64,000 bases of DNA from Halomonas huangheensis (GTDB lineage Bacteria; Pseudomonadota; Gammaproteobacteria; Pseudomonadales; Halomonadaceae). The stretch spans positions 558,001 to 622,000 of the forward strand of contig NZ_CP013106.1 of the NCBI RefSeq assembly GCF_001431725.1, written 5' to 3'. Made by a program: the position numbers and the translations under genes. Under the pieces are notes generated by a model, which searched no databases, was not told the DNA's origin, and saw only the letters and a program-made list of their open reading frames with translations. Position 1 is the first letter of the stretch. Each line of letters starts with the position of its first letter. Below, in pieces: positions 54,536-63,076 of the stretch.

Positions 54536-56973
54536 ATGTCTGGCCGCGGGAGACTACGCTGCAGCGGCTGTGGCGACGCCTCGGGGTCAAGGTATTCTCG
54601 GCGCTGGCCGGGCTGATTGCGGTCATCGTATTGGTTGCGCTGGGAGCTTGGCTTGCCTTCAGCGATGTGGCAGAGCGGATGACTGAGATCAGCGAGCGCC
54701 AGTTGCCGGTGATCGTCCGTTCGGCGCGCTTTGCCGAGATCGGCAGCGACCTGGTGGCCACCGCCCCACGTCTGCTGACGGCACGCTCGAGCTGGGAACA
54801 GGAGAGCCTTTGGGCCGAATTACAGGCACGCTTGGCACAGCTCGAAGCGCTGCGGCCGCTGGCCACTGAGGAGGCCTCGGCAGATGGCGTCGGCGCGATG
54901 ATTGGTGATGCGGCGCTGACCGATCTGATCGACCGTATCCGTCGCAATCTGCTGGCGCTGAATGCCAATGTCAGCCTCGGCTTCGAACTGGGCCGAGCCA
55001 ACCGAGAGCGCTCCGAGGCGCTGCGCTGGACCCACGTCACCTTCCTCGATGAGATTGAGCCGATCCTCGAGGACAGCCGTTTCAACACTGAGATTGAAAT
55101 GGAACAGTGGTCCCTGGCCGGGTCCAATGCAGACCAGAGCCGTTCACGGGCCAACCTGCTGCACACCATCGGCGTGCGTGACCGCTTGCTCGAAGTCAAT
55201 GCCGATGCCAACCTGCTCGTCGGCTTGACCCTGAGGGCGGCTAGCCAGCAGGACAGCCTGGATATCGAGCATACCCGACAGTACCTCGGGGAGGTGGGCG
55301 ACCGGCTGCGCGACAATCTCGTGCCCCTGCGCGACGAAGACAGCGCGATCACCCTGCGCGAGTCGGTCCACGCCATGCTGACCTTCGCCGAAGGTGGGAC
55401 CAGCCTGCCGGCTCTGCGCCAACGCGAGTTGGCCCTCGCTCAGCGCAACATGTCCCTGATCAACGACAACGAGGCGCTGATCAGTGAGCTCAAGGGCGAA
55501 ATCGCTGTGCGTATTCAGCGTTCCCAAGGCGAGGCCGAGGCCGCCGCCGGAGAGGCCCGGGCCAGCGTCCAGCGCGGTAAGATGCTGCTGGTCGTGATGT
55601 CATTGGTGGGGCTTTCCGTGGCCATCGCCATCGGCTGGTGGTACGTGGGACGGCGCCTGCTTGGGCGGCTCAAGCGCCTGCGCGGACACATGGCCGCGAT
55701 TGCCGGCGGTGATCTCGAAGTAAAGATCGATGTCGGTGGCAACGACGAGATCACCGATATGGCCAGGGCGTTGGTGGTCTTTCAGCAAACTGCCGTGGAA
55801 GTCGAGAATGCCAATGCCCAGGCGCTGATCGATAATGCCCTGGTGGGGCTCGTCAGCACCGACGACGCGGGGGTGGTCGAGTTCGTCAACCCCAACGCCC
55901 GCGAGCTGTTCGCAGTGACCGACGATGACGTGATAGGAGCTCGCTTCGTTGAAGCCTTCATCGCCGAGCATGCCCGCGACGGGGTGGATCTCGAGGCTCT
56001 GATGGAAGGCGGCGCCACCGCGCATCCCTTGACCACCTCCGGGTGTCGGCGCGATGGCAGCACCTTTCCGTTGGACCTGAGCCTGCGGGTCTATCACCGC
56101 CGCCGCCGTCGTCAGCTGCTGTTGACCCTCGCCGATGCCACCGAGCGGCTGGAGGCCAAGCGTCTGCTTGAGCGACGTATCGCCGAGCGTACCCGAGATC
56201 TGCGTGGCGCCAATCGTCGCCTCAAGGACGCAGTGGCCGAGCGCCAGCTGACTGAAGCGGAACTGCGCAGTGCCAATCAGGAACTGGTCCAGGCAACGAA
56301 GCTTGCAAGCCTTGGCCAGCTATCGGCGAGCATCGTCCATGAACTGAACCAACCGCTCAGTGCACTGCGCTATCGCCAACACAATGCGCGCCAGCTGCTG
56401 GCTCTCGAACGCCACGATGAGGCTCTGGAATGCCTCGGCACCGCCGAGCAACTGGCCGACAAGATGGCCAGGATCATCAATCACCTGAAGGTTTTCTCAC
56501 GCAAGGCCGCCGAAGTCACCGAGCCGGTCGATCTGACCCAGGTGGTCGACAGCGCCCTGTCGCTGTTCGCCCAGCGTCTGGCGCGGATGGACTGTCGGCT
56601 CGACTGGCAGACTGAACCGGCGTTGCCCAGGGTGCTCGCCGATCCAATTCGTCTGGAGCAGGTGATGGTCAACCTGATCGGTAACGCCCTCGATGCCGTG
56701 GAAGAGTGCGACCATCCATTGTTGACCCTCGAGACTCGACTCGAGGCCGACCAGGTGGTGCTGGCGGTCAGCGACAACGGCATTGGCATGTCGGAGTCGG
56801 TTATGGCCCAGATGTTCGATCCGTTCTTTACCACCAAGGCCACCGGGCAGGGGCTTGGGATGTCGATCTCGCGCAAGATCCTGCGCGAGCTTGGTGGCGA
56901 GATGGCGGTCCATAGCCGGCCCGAGAAGGGCACCCGAATCGAGTTGAGTCTACGAAGGAGCCAAGCCGCATGA
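54532..56973 (+). CDS. PgtB-like membrane histidine kinase (HAMP-PAS-HisKA-HATPase)
   Basis: An 813-residue inner-membrane kinase. TM1 at about 25-45, a large periplasmic helical domain (50-345), TM2 at about 352-373, then HAMP and a PAS-like domain (NALVGLVSTDDAGVVEFVNP). A coiled coil leads to the DctB/NtrB-type H-box VHELNQPLSALRYRQ with His603. The ATPase domain has NLIGNALDAVEE, SDNGIGM and GQGLGMSISRKI. The start is GTG 54532 overlapping the previous stop; the stop overlaps the regulator ATG. It resembles PgtB in layout and partners. The long periplasmic region is probably where the binding protein docks. Confidence 0.88.
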   Translation: MNVWPRETTLQRLWRRLGVKVFSALAGLIAVIVLVALGAWLAFSDVAERMTEISERQLPVIVRSARFAEIGSDLVATAPRLLTARSSWEQESLWAELQARLAQLEALRPLATEEASADGVGAMIGDAALTDLIDRIRRNLLALNANVSLGFELGRANRERSEALRWTHVTFLDEIEPILEDSRFNTEIEMEQWSLAGSNADQSRSRANLLHTIGVRDRLLEVNADANLLVGLTLRAASQQDSLDIEHTRQYLGEVGDRLRDNLVPLRDEDSAITLRESVHAMLTFAEGGTSLPALRQRELALAQRNMSLINDNEALISELKGEIAVRIQRSQGEAEAAAGEARASVQRGKMLLVVMSLVGLSVAIAIGWWYVGRRLLGRLKRLRGHMAAIAGGDLEVKIDVGGNDEITDMARALVVFQQTAVEVENANAQALIDNALVGLVSTDDAGVVEFVNPNARELFAVTDDDVIGARFVEAFIAEHARDGVDLEALMEGGATAHPLTTSGCRRDGSTFPLDLSLRVYHRRRRRQLLLTLADATERLEAKRLLERRIAERTRDLRGANRRLKDAVAERQLTEAELRSANQELVQATKLASLGQLSASIVHELNQPLSALRYRQHNARQLLALERHDEALECLGTAEQLADKMARIINHLKVFSRKAAEVTEPVDLTQVVDSALSLFAQRLARMDCRLDWQTEPALPRVLADPIRLEQVMVNLIGNALDAVEECDHPLLTLETRLEADQVVLAVSDNGIGMSESVMAQMFDPFFTTKATGQGLGMSISRKILRELGGEMAVHSRPEKGTRIELSLRRSQAA

Positions 56974-58364
56974 CGACAGCCGCTACCGATGGCCACATTC
57001 TGCTGATCGAGGACGAGCGTGACGTTCGTGAAGCCGCCTGCCTGACCATGGAACTCGCTGGCATGACGGTGCTGGCCTTCGACCGCGCCGAGCCGGCGCT
57101 GGCCCAACTGACCCCGGACTATCCCGGCATCGTGCTCTCGGACATCAAGATGCCCGGTATGGACGGCATGGCGCTGTTGGCGCGGGTGCAGCGCCTCGAC
57201 GCCGAGTTGCCGGTGATCCTGATCTCCGGCCACGCCGATATCGCCATGGCAGTGGAGGCCGTGCGTGGCGGGGCCTACGATTTCATCGAGAAGCCTGCCG
57301 ATCCCGAACGCTTGATCGAGGAAGTGCGACGCGCCCAGCGCACCCGCACGCTGGTGCTCGAGAACCGCCGCCTGAAATCGGCGTTGGCCGGCCGCCAGGG
57401 GCTCGATGCCAGGATCGTGGGGGACAGCGCCGTCATGGTGCGCTTGCGCGAGTTGATCACCACTCTTGCCGAAGCCGACGTCGACGTGCTGATCAACGGC
57501 GAGACTGGTACCGGCAAGGAGTTGGTGGCGCGCAGCCTGCACGAGGTTAGCTCGCGGCGGGAAGGACATTTCGTTGCGCTCAACTGTGGCGCCTTGCCCG
57601 AGTCGTTGATCGAGAGCGAACTGTTTGGCCATGAGATCGGCGCTTTCACCGGCGCCAGCAAGAAGCGTATCGGAAAACTTGAATACGCCAACGGCGGCAC
57701 GCTGTTTCTTGACGAGCTCGAGAGCATGCCGCTGACGCTGCAGATCAAGCTGCTGCGTGTGCTGCAGGAACGTTGCCTGGAGCGTCTTGGCGGCAATGCC
57801 AATATCGCCATTGATGTGCGCGTGGTGGCTGCCTCCAAGCGTGACCTGGCAGAGGCCGCGCGACTCGGAGAGTTTCGCGAGGACCTCTTCTACCGCCTGA
57901 ATGTTGCCACCCTCGACCTGCCGCCCCTGCGTGAACGCCGTGATGATGTCGGGTTGTTGTTTGGCCACTGCCTCAAACCCGCCGCCGAGCGCTTTCGCCG
58001 TCCGGTGCCAGCGCTAGCCGCACATCACCTGGAGGCGCTGATGGCCTACGACTGGCCGGGCAATGTGCGCGAGCTGCAGCATGAAGCCGAACGCTTCGTG
58101 CTTGGCATCTCGATGCTCCTGTCGGGTTCGCAAGATATCGGCCGTGACAGCGCTGAGGAGGGCGATGCCGCCAGCGGCAGCTTACCCGAGCGCTTGGCGC
58201 GCTTCGAACGCGAACTGCTGTGCCAGGCGCTGTCGGCAGCTCAGGGGCGCGTGACTGAAGCCGCCGAGCGCCTCGGCATTCCACGCAAGAAGCTCTATCT
58301 GCGCATGCAACGCCACGGCATCGACAAGGTTCGCTTCAGCGGCGCAGAGGACGGGGAGCCGTAG
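56970..58364 (+). CDS. NtrC-family sigma-54 response regulator (PgtA-like)
   Basis: A 464-residue activator. The receiver domain has D58 (VLSDIKMPGMDG) and the Lys in IEKPADP. The AAA+ domain has Walker A GETGTGKE, the sigma-54-contact GAFTGA loop (HEIGAFTGASK) and LFLDELESM. The C-terminal Fis-type helix-turn-helix has GRVTEAAERLGIPRKKLYLR. All parts needed for sigma-54 activation are present. It is coupled by overlap to the kinase and lies 341 bp before a -24/-12 promoter. Confidence 0.95.
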   Translation: MTTAATDGHILLIEDERDVREAACLTMELAGMTVLAFDRAEPALAQLTPDYPGIVLSDIKMPGMDGMALLARVQRLDAELPVILISGHADIAMAVEAVRGGAYDFIEKPADPERLIEEVRRAQRTRTLVLENRRLKSALAGRQGLDARIVGDSAVMVRLRELITTLAEADVDVLINGETGTGKELVARSLHEVSSRREGHFVALNCGALPESLIESELFGHEIGAFTGASKKRIGKLEYANGGTLFLDELESMPLTLQIKLLRVLQERCLERLGGNANIAIDVRVVAASKRDLAEAARLGEFREDLFYRLNVATLDLPPLRERRDDVGLLFGHCLKPAAERFRRPVPALAAHHLEALMAYDWPGNVRELQHEAERFVLGISMLLSGSQDIGRDSAEEGDAASGSLPERLARFERELLCQALSAAQGRVTEAAERLGIPRKKLYLRMQRHGIDKVRFSGAEDGEP

Positions 58365-58617
58365 CTCGAGCCGGTAATCGCGTGGGACTCGACCGCTGGA
58401 TGAGGAAGTGGAGAGCCATGCGTTCAGTCCTGGTTGGCGATCTCCTCGCGTCGGAGTTGAATCGACATTCGCCGACTCTCTGTGTCAGTAGTGACTCGCT
58501 GATCCGGCTGCTGCGGGGCGGCTTTGACACATGGATGAGAGGTTGAGCGGGTCTATTCTATTTTCTGGAGGTTTTAAAAGGCAACATAAACAGTGTGTTG
58601 CATGGTTTTTCAGGTTC

Positions 58618-58633
58618 TGGCATGGACCTTGCT
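58618..58633 (+). promoter_or_regulatory. Sigma-54 (-24/-12) promoter for the transport operon
   Basis: TGGCATGGACCTTGCT has GG and GC exactly 12 bases apart, the form bound by RpoN. It lies 73 bases before the binding-protein ATG at 58706. The NtrC-type regulator encoded just upstream is the likely activator. The remaining 58365-58617 gap is where its enhancer sites would lie; short dyads such as GTCAGTAGTGAC occur there, but none stands out. Confidence 0.75.
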
Positions 58634-58705
58634 CCTGGAGAGAACGTCACCGCTTTGCAGGGCGGTTTCACTCTCTGATGTTAATAATAATGACAGGAGT
58701 CATCC

Positions 58706-60061
58706 ATGCACGCTGTTATCCAACCATCCAGACGTTTGTTCAAGGCCAGCGCTCTCGCCCTGGCGATTGTCGCTGCCGGTAACGTTCAGGCCGAAGAGCG
58801 CCTGGTGATCGTGACCTCCTTTCCGTCGGATCTGACCAGCGTCTTTACCGATGCTTTCGAGCAGGCCAACCCGGACATCGACGTCGAGATCCTCAACAAG
58901 AAGACCAGTGCGGCGATCAAGTTCATTCAGGAGACCCGCGAGGGCAATCCCACCGACCTGTTCTGGGCCTCGGCACCCGATGCTTTCGAGGTGCTCAAGG
59001 ACGATGGTCTGTTGTTGGAGTACCGGCCATCGGCCGAAGGCATTCCCGAGACCATCGGTGCCTTCCCGATCCATGATCCGGAAGGCTTCTACACCGGCTT
59101 CGCCGCCTCCGGCTACGGCATCATGTACAACGAGCGCTACCTGGCGGCCAAGGATCTGCCGGCCCCCACCGAGTGGGAAGACCTCGAGAAGCCCGTCTAC
59201 TTCGGTCACGTTGGGATGTCGGCGCCATCGCGCTCGGGCACCACCCATCTAACCGTCGAGACGGTGCTGCAGGGCGAAGGCTGGGAGGCGGGCTGGGGCG
59301 TGCTCAAACGCATGTCAGGCAACTTTGCCTCGGTCACCGAGAGAAGCTTCGGTGTGCCTGATGGCGTCAATAGCGGCAACTTCGGCATCGGCGTGGTCAT
59401 CGACTTCTTCGGCCTGTCGTCCATGGGCGCCGGTTTCCCGGTGAATTTCGTCTATCCGTCGACCACCGCCCTGGTACCGGCCAATATCGGCATCATCGAC
59501 AACGCCCCCAACACCGACGCCGCCGAGGACTTCATCGAGTTCCTGCTTTCCGAGACTGGCCAGCAGCTGCTGCTCGATCCGAGGATCCGCCGCCTGCCGG
59601 TCAACCCGAGCATTTACGAGCAGGCGCCTCCTGGTTTCCCCAATCCCTTCGAGGACGAGCAGTTGAGCGCCTCGCTGCACTTCGATCTGGACATCTCCAA
59701 GGCGCGCTACAACCTGGTCAATGCGCTGTTCGACGTGATGGTGACCTACCGCCTGAATGACTTGCGAGAGGCCACCGAGGCGATCTATGCCGCCGAGGCT
59801 GCCCTGGCCGACTCCGGAGCTGCCAACGACGAGGCCAAGGCCTTGATCAGCGAGGCGCGTGAGCTGGTGTCTGCGGTGCCGGTCAGCGAAGCCGAGGCTG
59901 CCGACCCGGCTTTTCAGGCAGCCTTCACCACCAGCCGCAAGACCGCAGCGGACTCGACGATGGGGCGTCAGGCCGAGATCGAGGCCGAGTGGGATGAGGC
60001 GACGCGCGCCAACTACCAGAGAGCCGTAGAGCTTGCCGAGCAGGCGAGGGCGCTGCTGTAA
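58706..60061 (+). CDS. ABC importer periplasmic binding protein (FbpA/AfuA-like, PgtC paralogue)
   Basis: A 451-residue solute-binding protein with signal peptide (about 1-30, cleavage after VQA-E). The mature protein aligns along its length with the sensory protein at 53060: LTSF/VTSF, NKKTSAAIKFIQ, SRSGTTHLTVETVLQ, SVTERSFGVP and RYNLVNALFDVMVTYRL. The shared SRSGTTH segment is a probable phosphate or anion site. The paired Tyr iron ligands of true FbpA are not apparent, so an iron role is unlikely. ATG 58706 follows GACAGGAGTCATCC. First gene of the transport operon. Confidence 0.85.
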   Translation: MHAVIQPSRRLFKASALALAIVAAGNVQAEERLVIVTSFPSDLTSVFTDAFEQANPDIDVEILNKKTSAAIKFIQETREGNPTDLFWASAPDAFEVLKDDGLLLEYRPSAEGIPETIGAFPIHDPEGFYTGFAASGYGIMYNERYLAAKDLPAPTEWEDLEKPVYFGHVGMSAPSRSGTTHLTVETVLQGEGWEAGWGVLKRMSGNFASVTERSFGVPDGVNSGNFGIGVVIDFFGLSSMGAGFPVNFVYPSTTALVPANIGIIDNAPNTDAAEDFIEFLLSETGQQLLLDPRIRRLPVNPSIYEQAPPGFPNPFEDEQLSASLHFDLDISKARYNLVNALFDVMVTYRLNDLREATEAIYAAEAALADSGAANDEAKALISEARELVSAVPVSEAEAADPAFQAAFTTSRKTAADSTMGRQAEIEAEWDEATRANYQRAVELAEQARALL

Positions 60062-60080
60062 GCCACTGATTGTATGTCCC

Positions 60081-60094
60081 CGGGCGGCGGCCCG
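60081..60094 (+). other. Intercistronic hairpin after the binding-protein gene
   Basis: CGGGC and GCCCG with a GGCG loop, in the 75-bp gap between binding-protein and permease genes. Hairpins at this place commonly protect the upstream message so that the binding protein is made in excess. Confidence 0.45.
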
Positions 60095-60136
60095 AGTGGT
60101 CGCTGCCTCTTCGTCCCCCGACTTCTCGAGGTAGTT

Positions 60137-61864
60137 ATGACTGGCTCTGTGATACGCCCGCGGTTATGGCGCATGCCGGACTTTTCGTCCGCCCAGTGGG
60201 GCCCTGGTCTGGTGGCGCTGCTGATCGGCCTGTTTCTGCTGATCGTGCTGGTGCTGCCGGTGGCCAAGGTGGTCTATGTGGCCTTCCAGGACCCGAGCAC
60301 CGGCGCGCTGACGCTGAACAACTTCATCGACTTCTTCAACGCCTCGCTGTTTCGCGAATCCTTCGTCAATTCGCTGTATGTCTCGGCCATGTCGGTGGTC
60401 TTTGCCACGTTCATCGCCATGCCGCTTGCCTACTTCACCAGCCGTTTCAATTTCGCCGGATCGGCACTGATCCAGACCCTTGGCATCATCCCGCTGATCA
60501 TGCCTCCCTTCGTCGGTGCGGTGGCCATGCAGCTGTTCTTCGGTGGCAACGGCAGCATCAATCTGCTGCTCGATCAGTACTTCGGCTTCACAGTTCCCTT
60601 CATGGACGGGCTCAACGGGGTCATTCTGGTCCAGTCGGTGCACTTCTTTCCGTTCATTCTGATCAACCTGTCGACGAGTCTGAAGAACATCGATCGCTCT
60701 ATGGAAGAGGCGGCACTGAACCTGGGATCCAGCGGCATGCGCCTGTTCCGGCGTATCGTCTTTCCGCTCGGCATGCCCGGCTACGTGGCCGGTGCGTCGC
60801 TGGTCTTTCTCAAGGTCTTCGATGACCTCGGCACGCCACTGCTGCTCAACGTCAACAATATGCTGGCGCCCCAGGCGTACCTGCGCATCAGCTCGGTGGG
60901 CATCTCCGATCCGATCGGCTATGTGATTTCGGTGATCCTGGTGGTGTTCTCGATCTTCTCCCTGTGGCTGTCGTTTCTGGCCATGAAGGGCAAGGACTAC
61001 GCCACCACCCAGAAGGGCGGAGGTGGCCTGCTCAAGCGTGACCTGAGCCGCTGGGAGCAAATCGGCTGCTATGCCGTCATTCTGATCATCCTGGCTTTCG
61101 TGCTGGCGCCACACATGGCGCTGTTCATGCTATCCATCGCTTCGATCTGGTCCTACAGCCCGGTGCCGGACGGCTACACCCTTGATCACTACGCGACGGT
61201 CTTCGAGGGGGCGATGGGCTTTATCAAGAACACTTTGCTGTACGCCGGGCTCGCCGGGCTCATCGACGTGATCCTCGGCACCGCCATCGCCTATGTGGTG
61301 TGGCGCACCAGAATCTGGGGAGCCAAGGCGCTGGACTTCGTGGCCATGGGGGCGGTGGCGATTCCCGGGGTGGTGCTGGGTATCGGGTATCTGCGCATGT
61401 TCTACAGCGTTGACATGCCATTCTCCGACGTGCCGCTGGCGACCTTCTGGGGGGTGATCGTGATCGCGCTGGCGGTACGCCGTCTGCCCTACGCCCTGCG
61501 TGCCTGCGTGGCGGCACTGCAGCAGATTTCGGTATCGCTTGAAGAAGCCGCCGAGAGCCTCGGGGCAAGCAAGCGGCGCACCATCCGGCGCATCGTGGTA
61601 CCGCTGATGACCGGCGGTATCCTGGCTGGTTTCATCACCAGCTTTGCCACCGCCGCGGTGGAGTTGTCGGCCACCATCATGCTGGTGTCATCGGAGTCCG
61701 ATGCGCCGCTGGCCTATGGCATCTATATCTACATGCAGTCGGCGGCCGGACGTGGTCCTGGTGCTGCACTCGGCATCATCGCCGTGCTGATTGTTGGTCT
61801 CGGGACCTACCTGTCGCACTGGTTTATCGAGCGCAGCAAGCGCAGCCAACCCAACGTATCCTGA
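60137..61864 (+). CDS. Fused ABC importer permease (two BPD_transp_1 halves, FbpB/AfuB-like)
   Basis: A 575-residue inner-membrane permease carrying two tandem membrane halves of about six helices each. Each half has an EAA loop (MEEAALNLGSSGMRLFRRI near 200 and LEEAAESLGASKRRTIRRI near 475) that contacts the ATPase. The fused form is typical of the FbpB/AfuB class. ATG 60137 follows CGAGGTAGTT. It should pair with the binding protein upstream and the ATPase downstream; the spacing to the ATPase start is 15 bases. Confidence 0.92.
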   Translation: MTGSVIRPRLWRMPDFSSAQWGPGLVALLIGLFLLIVLVLPVAKVVYVAFQDPSTGALTLNNFIDFFNASLFRESFVNSLYVSAMSVVFATFIAMPLAYFTSRFNFAGSALIQTLGIIPLIMPPFVGAVAMQLFFGGNGSINLLLDQYFGFTVPFMDGLNGVILVQSVHFFPFILINLSTSLKNIDRSMEEAALNLGSSGMRLFRRIVFPLGMPGYVAGASLVFLKVFDDLGTPLLLNVNNMLAPQAYLRISSVGISDPIGYVISVILVVFSIFSLWLSFLAMKGKDYATTQKGGGGLLKRDLSRWEQIGCYAVILIILAFVLAPHMALFMLSIASIWSYSPVPDGYTLDHYATVFEGAMGFIKNTLLYAGLAGLIDVILGTAIAYVVWRTRIWGAKALDFVAMGAVAIPGVVLGIGYLRMFYSVDMPFSDVPLATFWGVIVIALAVRRLPYALRACVAALQQISVSLEEAAESLGASKRRTIRRIVVPLMTGGILAGFITSFATAAVELSATIMLVSSESDAPLAYGIYIYMQSAAGRGPGAALGIIAVLIVGLGTYLSHWFIERSKRSQPNVS

Positions 61865-61879
61865 CGGAGACTCATTGCC

Positions 61880-62962
61880 ATGTTGAACAACAGCGAATCC
61901 AAAGGCATCAAGATTCAGAACGTGGGCCTGAGCTTCGGCGAAACCGAGGTGCTGAAGAGGGTCAGTCTCGAGATCGAGCCAAGCGAGTTCTTTGCTTTCC
62001 TCGGCCCTTCAGGTTCCGGCAAGTCGACGCTTTTGCGCGCCATAGCGGGCTTCGGCCCGACGCCGACCGGTCGTATTCTGGTCGGCGATCAGGACGTCAC
62101 TCGCCTGCCTCCCTGGCAGCGCAATGTGGGCATGGTGTTCCAAAGCTATGCTCTGTGGCCGCACATGAGCGTGCGCAAGAATGTCGCCTTTGGTCTCGAG
62201 GAACGCAAGGTGCCTCAGCAGGAAATCAACCGCCGGGTTGGCGAAGCGCTGGAGCTGGTCGGGCTCTCGGCGCTGGCTGAGCGCAAGCCCAATGAGCTTT
62301 CAGGCGGCCAGCAGCAGCGTATCGCTCTGGCCCGCACCGTGGTGGTCGAGCCTCGGGTGCTACTGCTTGACGAGCCGCTGTCGAATCTCGATGCCAACCT
62401 GCGGGTGCAGATGCGTCGCGATATCCTCAATCTGCAGCGCGAGCTCGGCCTGACCACGATCTTCGTCACCCACGATCAGGAAGAGGCCAACACCACGTCT
62501 GACCGCATGGCGGTACTCAGCGACGGCGTTATCCAGCAGGTCGGGGCGCCCAGGGAGCTCTATGACCATCCCTGTAATCGCTTCGTGGCGGGATTTCTGG
62601 GCTCGGCCAATATCCTCGATGGTGCTCTGCAGACCGGAGCCCTCGGCCAGGTATTCGTGTCCGACAAGGGGATCGAGCAGCCGGTGGACAACCCTCTGGC
62701 AATCGAACGTGGGAGCCTGGTGTTTCGCCCGCAGAGCACGATGCTCGGAGGGCTCGAAGAGGCAAGCGGTGAGCACCTGACCTTCAACGGTCGGGTGGTG
62801 TACCGGGAGTTTCTCGGCAGTCTGATCCGTTACGGCGTTGATGTCAGCGGGCATCACCTGGCCGTCGATGAAGTGCACACCATCGGTAAGCACCATGTCG
62901 AGGTGGGCAGCAACGTCGTGCTGCGGGTGCCCAGGGACCAGACGGTGCTGGTCGCCGCCTGA
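61880..62962 (+). CDS. ABC importer ATPase (FbpC/AfuC-like)
   Basis: A 360-residue ATPase with Walker A GPSGSGKST, Q-loop VFQSYALWPHMSV, signature LSGGQQQR, Walker B VLLLDEPLSNLD and H-loop VTHDQEEA. A C-terminal TOBE-like regulatory domain (from about 245) is present. All catalytic residues are intact, unlike the degenerate ABC protein at 6903. Last gene of the transport operon. ATG 61880 has TGACGGAGACTCATTGCC upstream. Confidence 0.94.
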   Translation: MLNNSESKGIKIQNVGLSFGETEVLKRVSLEIEPSEFFAFLGPSGSGKSTLLRAIAGFGPTPTGRILVGDQDVTRLPPWQRNVGMVFQSYALWPHMSVRKNVAFGLEERKVPQQEINRRVGEALELVGLSALAERKPNELSGGQQQRIALARTVVVEPRVLLLDEPLSNLDANLRVQMRRDILNLQRELGLTTIFVTHDQEEANTTSDRMAVLSDGVIQQVGAPRELYDHPCNRFVAGFLGSANILDGALQTGALGQVFVSDKGIEQPVDNPLAIERGSLVFRPQSTMLGGLEEASGEHLTFNGRVVYREFLGSLIRYGVDVSGHHLAVDEVHTIGKHHVEVGSNVVLRVPRDQTVLVAA

Positions 62963-63076
62963 GGCATGTCATGGAGGTATTTCATCGGGGTGCTTCCAGC
63001 GGTTCGCCAACAGGGCTTTCGCCGCGAGGAGAGGCGCGGTAGCCTTCTCCCATCGCGTTCGCCGCCGGGAGCCCCG

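Noticed and set aside
54375-55376. 333-codon minus-strand Ser/Arg-rich frame over the sensory kinase
   Set aside because: Low-complexity translation typical of antisense in a GC-rich gene; the plus-strand kinase is complete.
56481-57968. 495-codon minus-strand frame over kinase and regulator
   Set aside because: Antisense to two proteins with all catalytic motifs; no start signal or family match.
53060-62962. Reading the island as a ferric-iron (Fbp) uptake system
   Set aside because: No paired Tyr iron ligands apparent in either binding protein, and the sensory genes match the Pgt layout, so an organophosphate is more likely.
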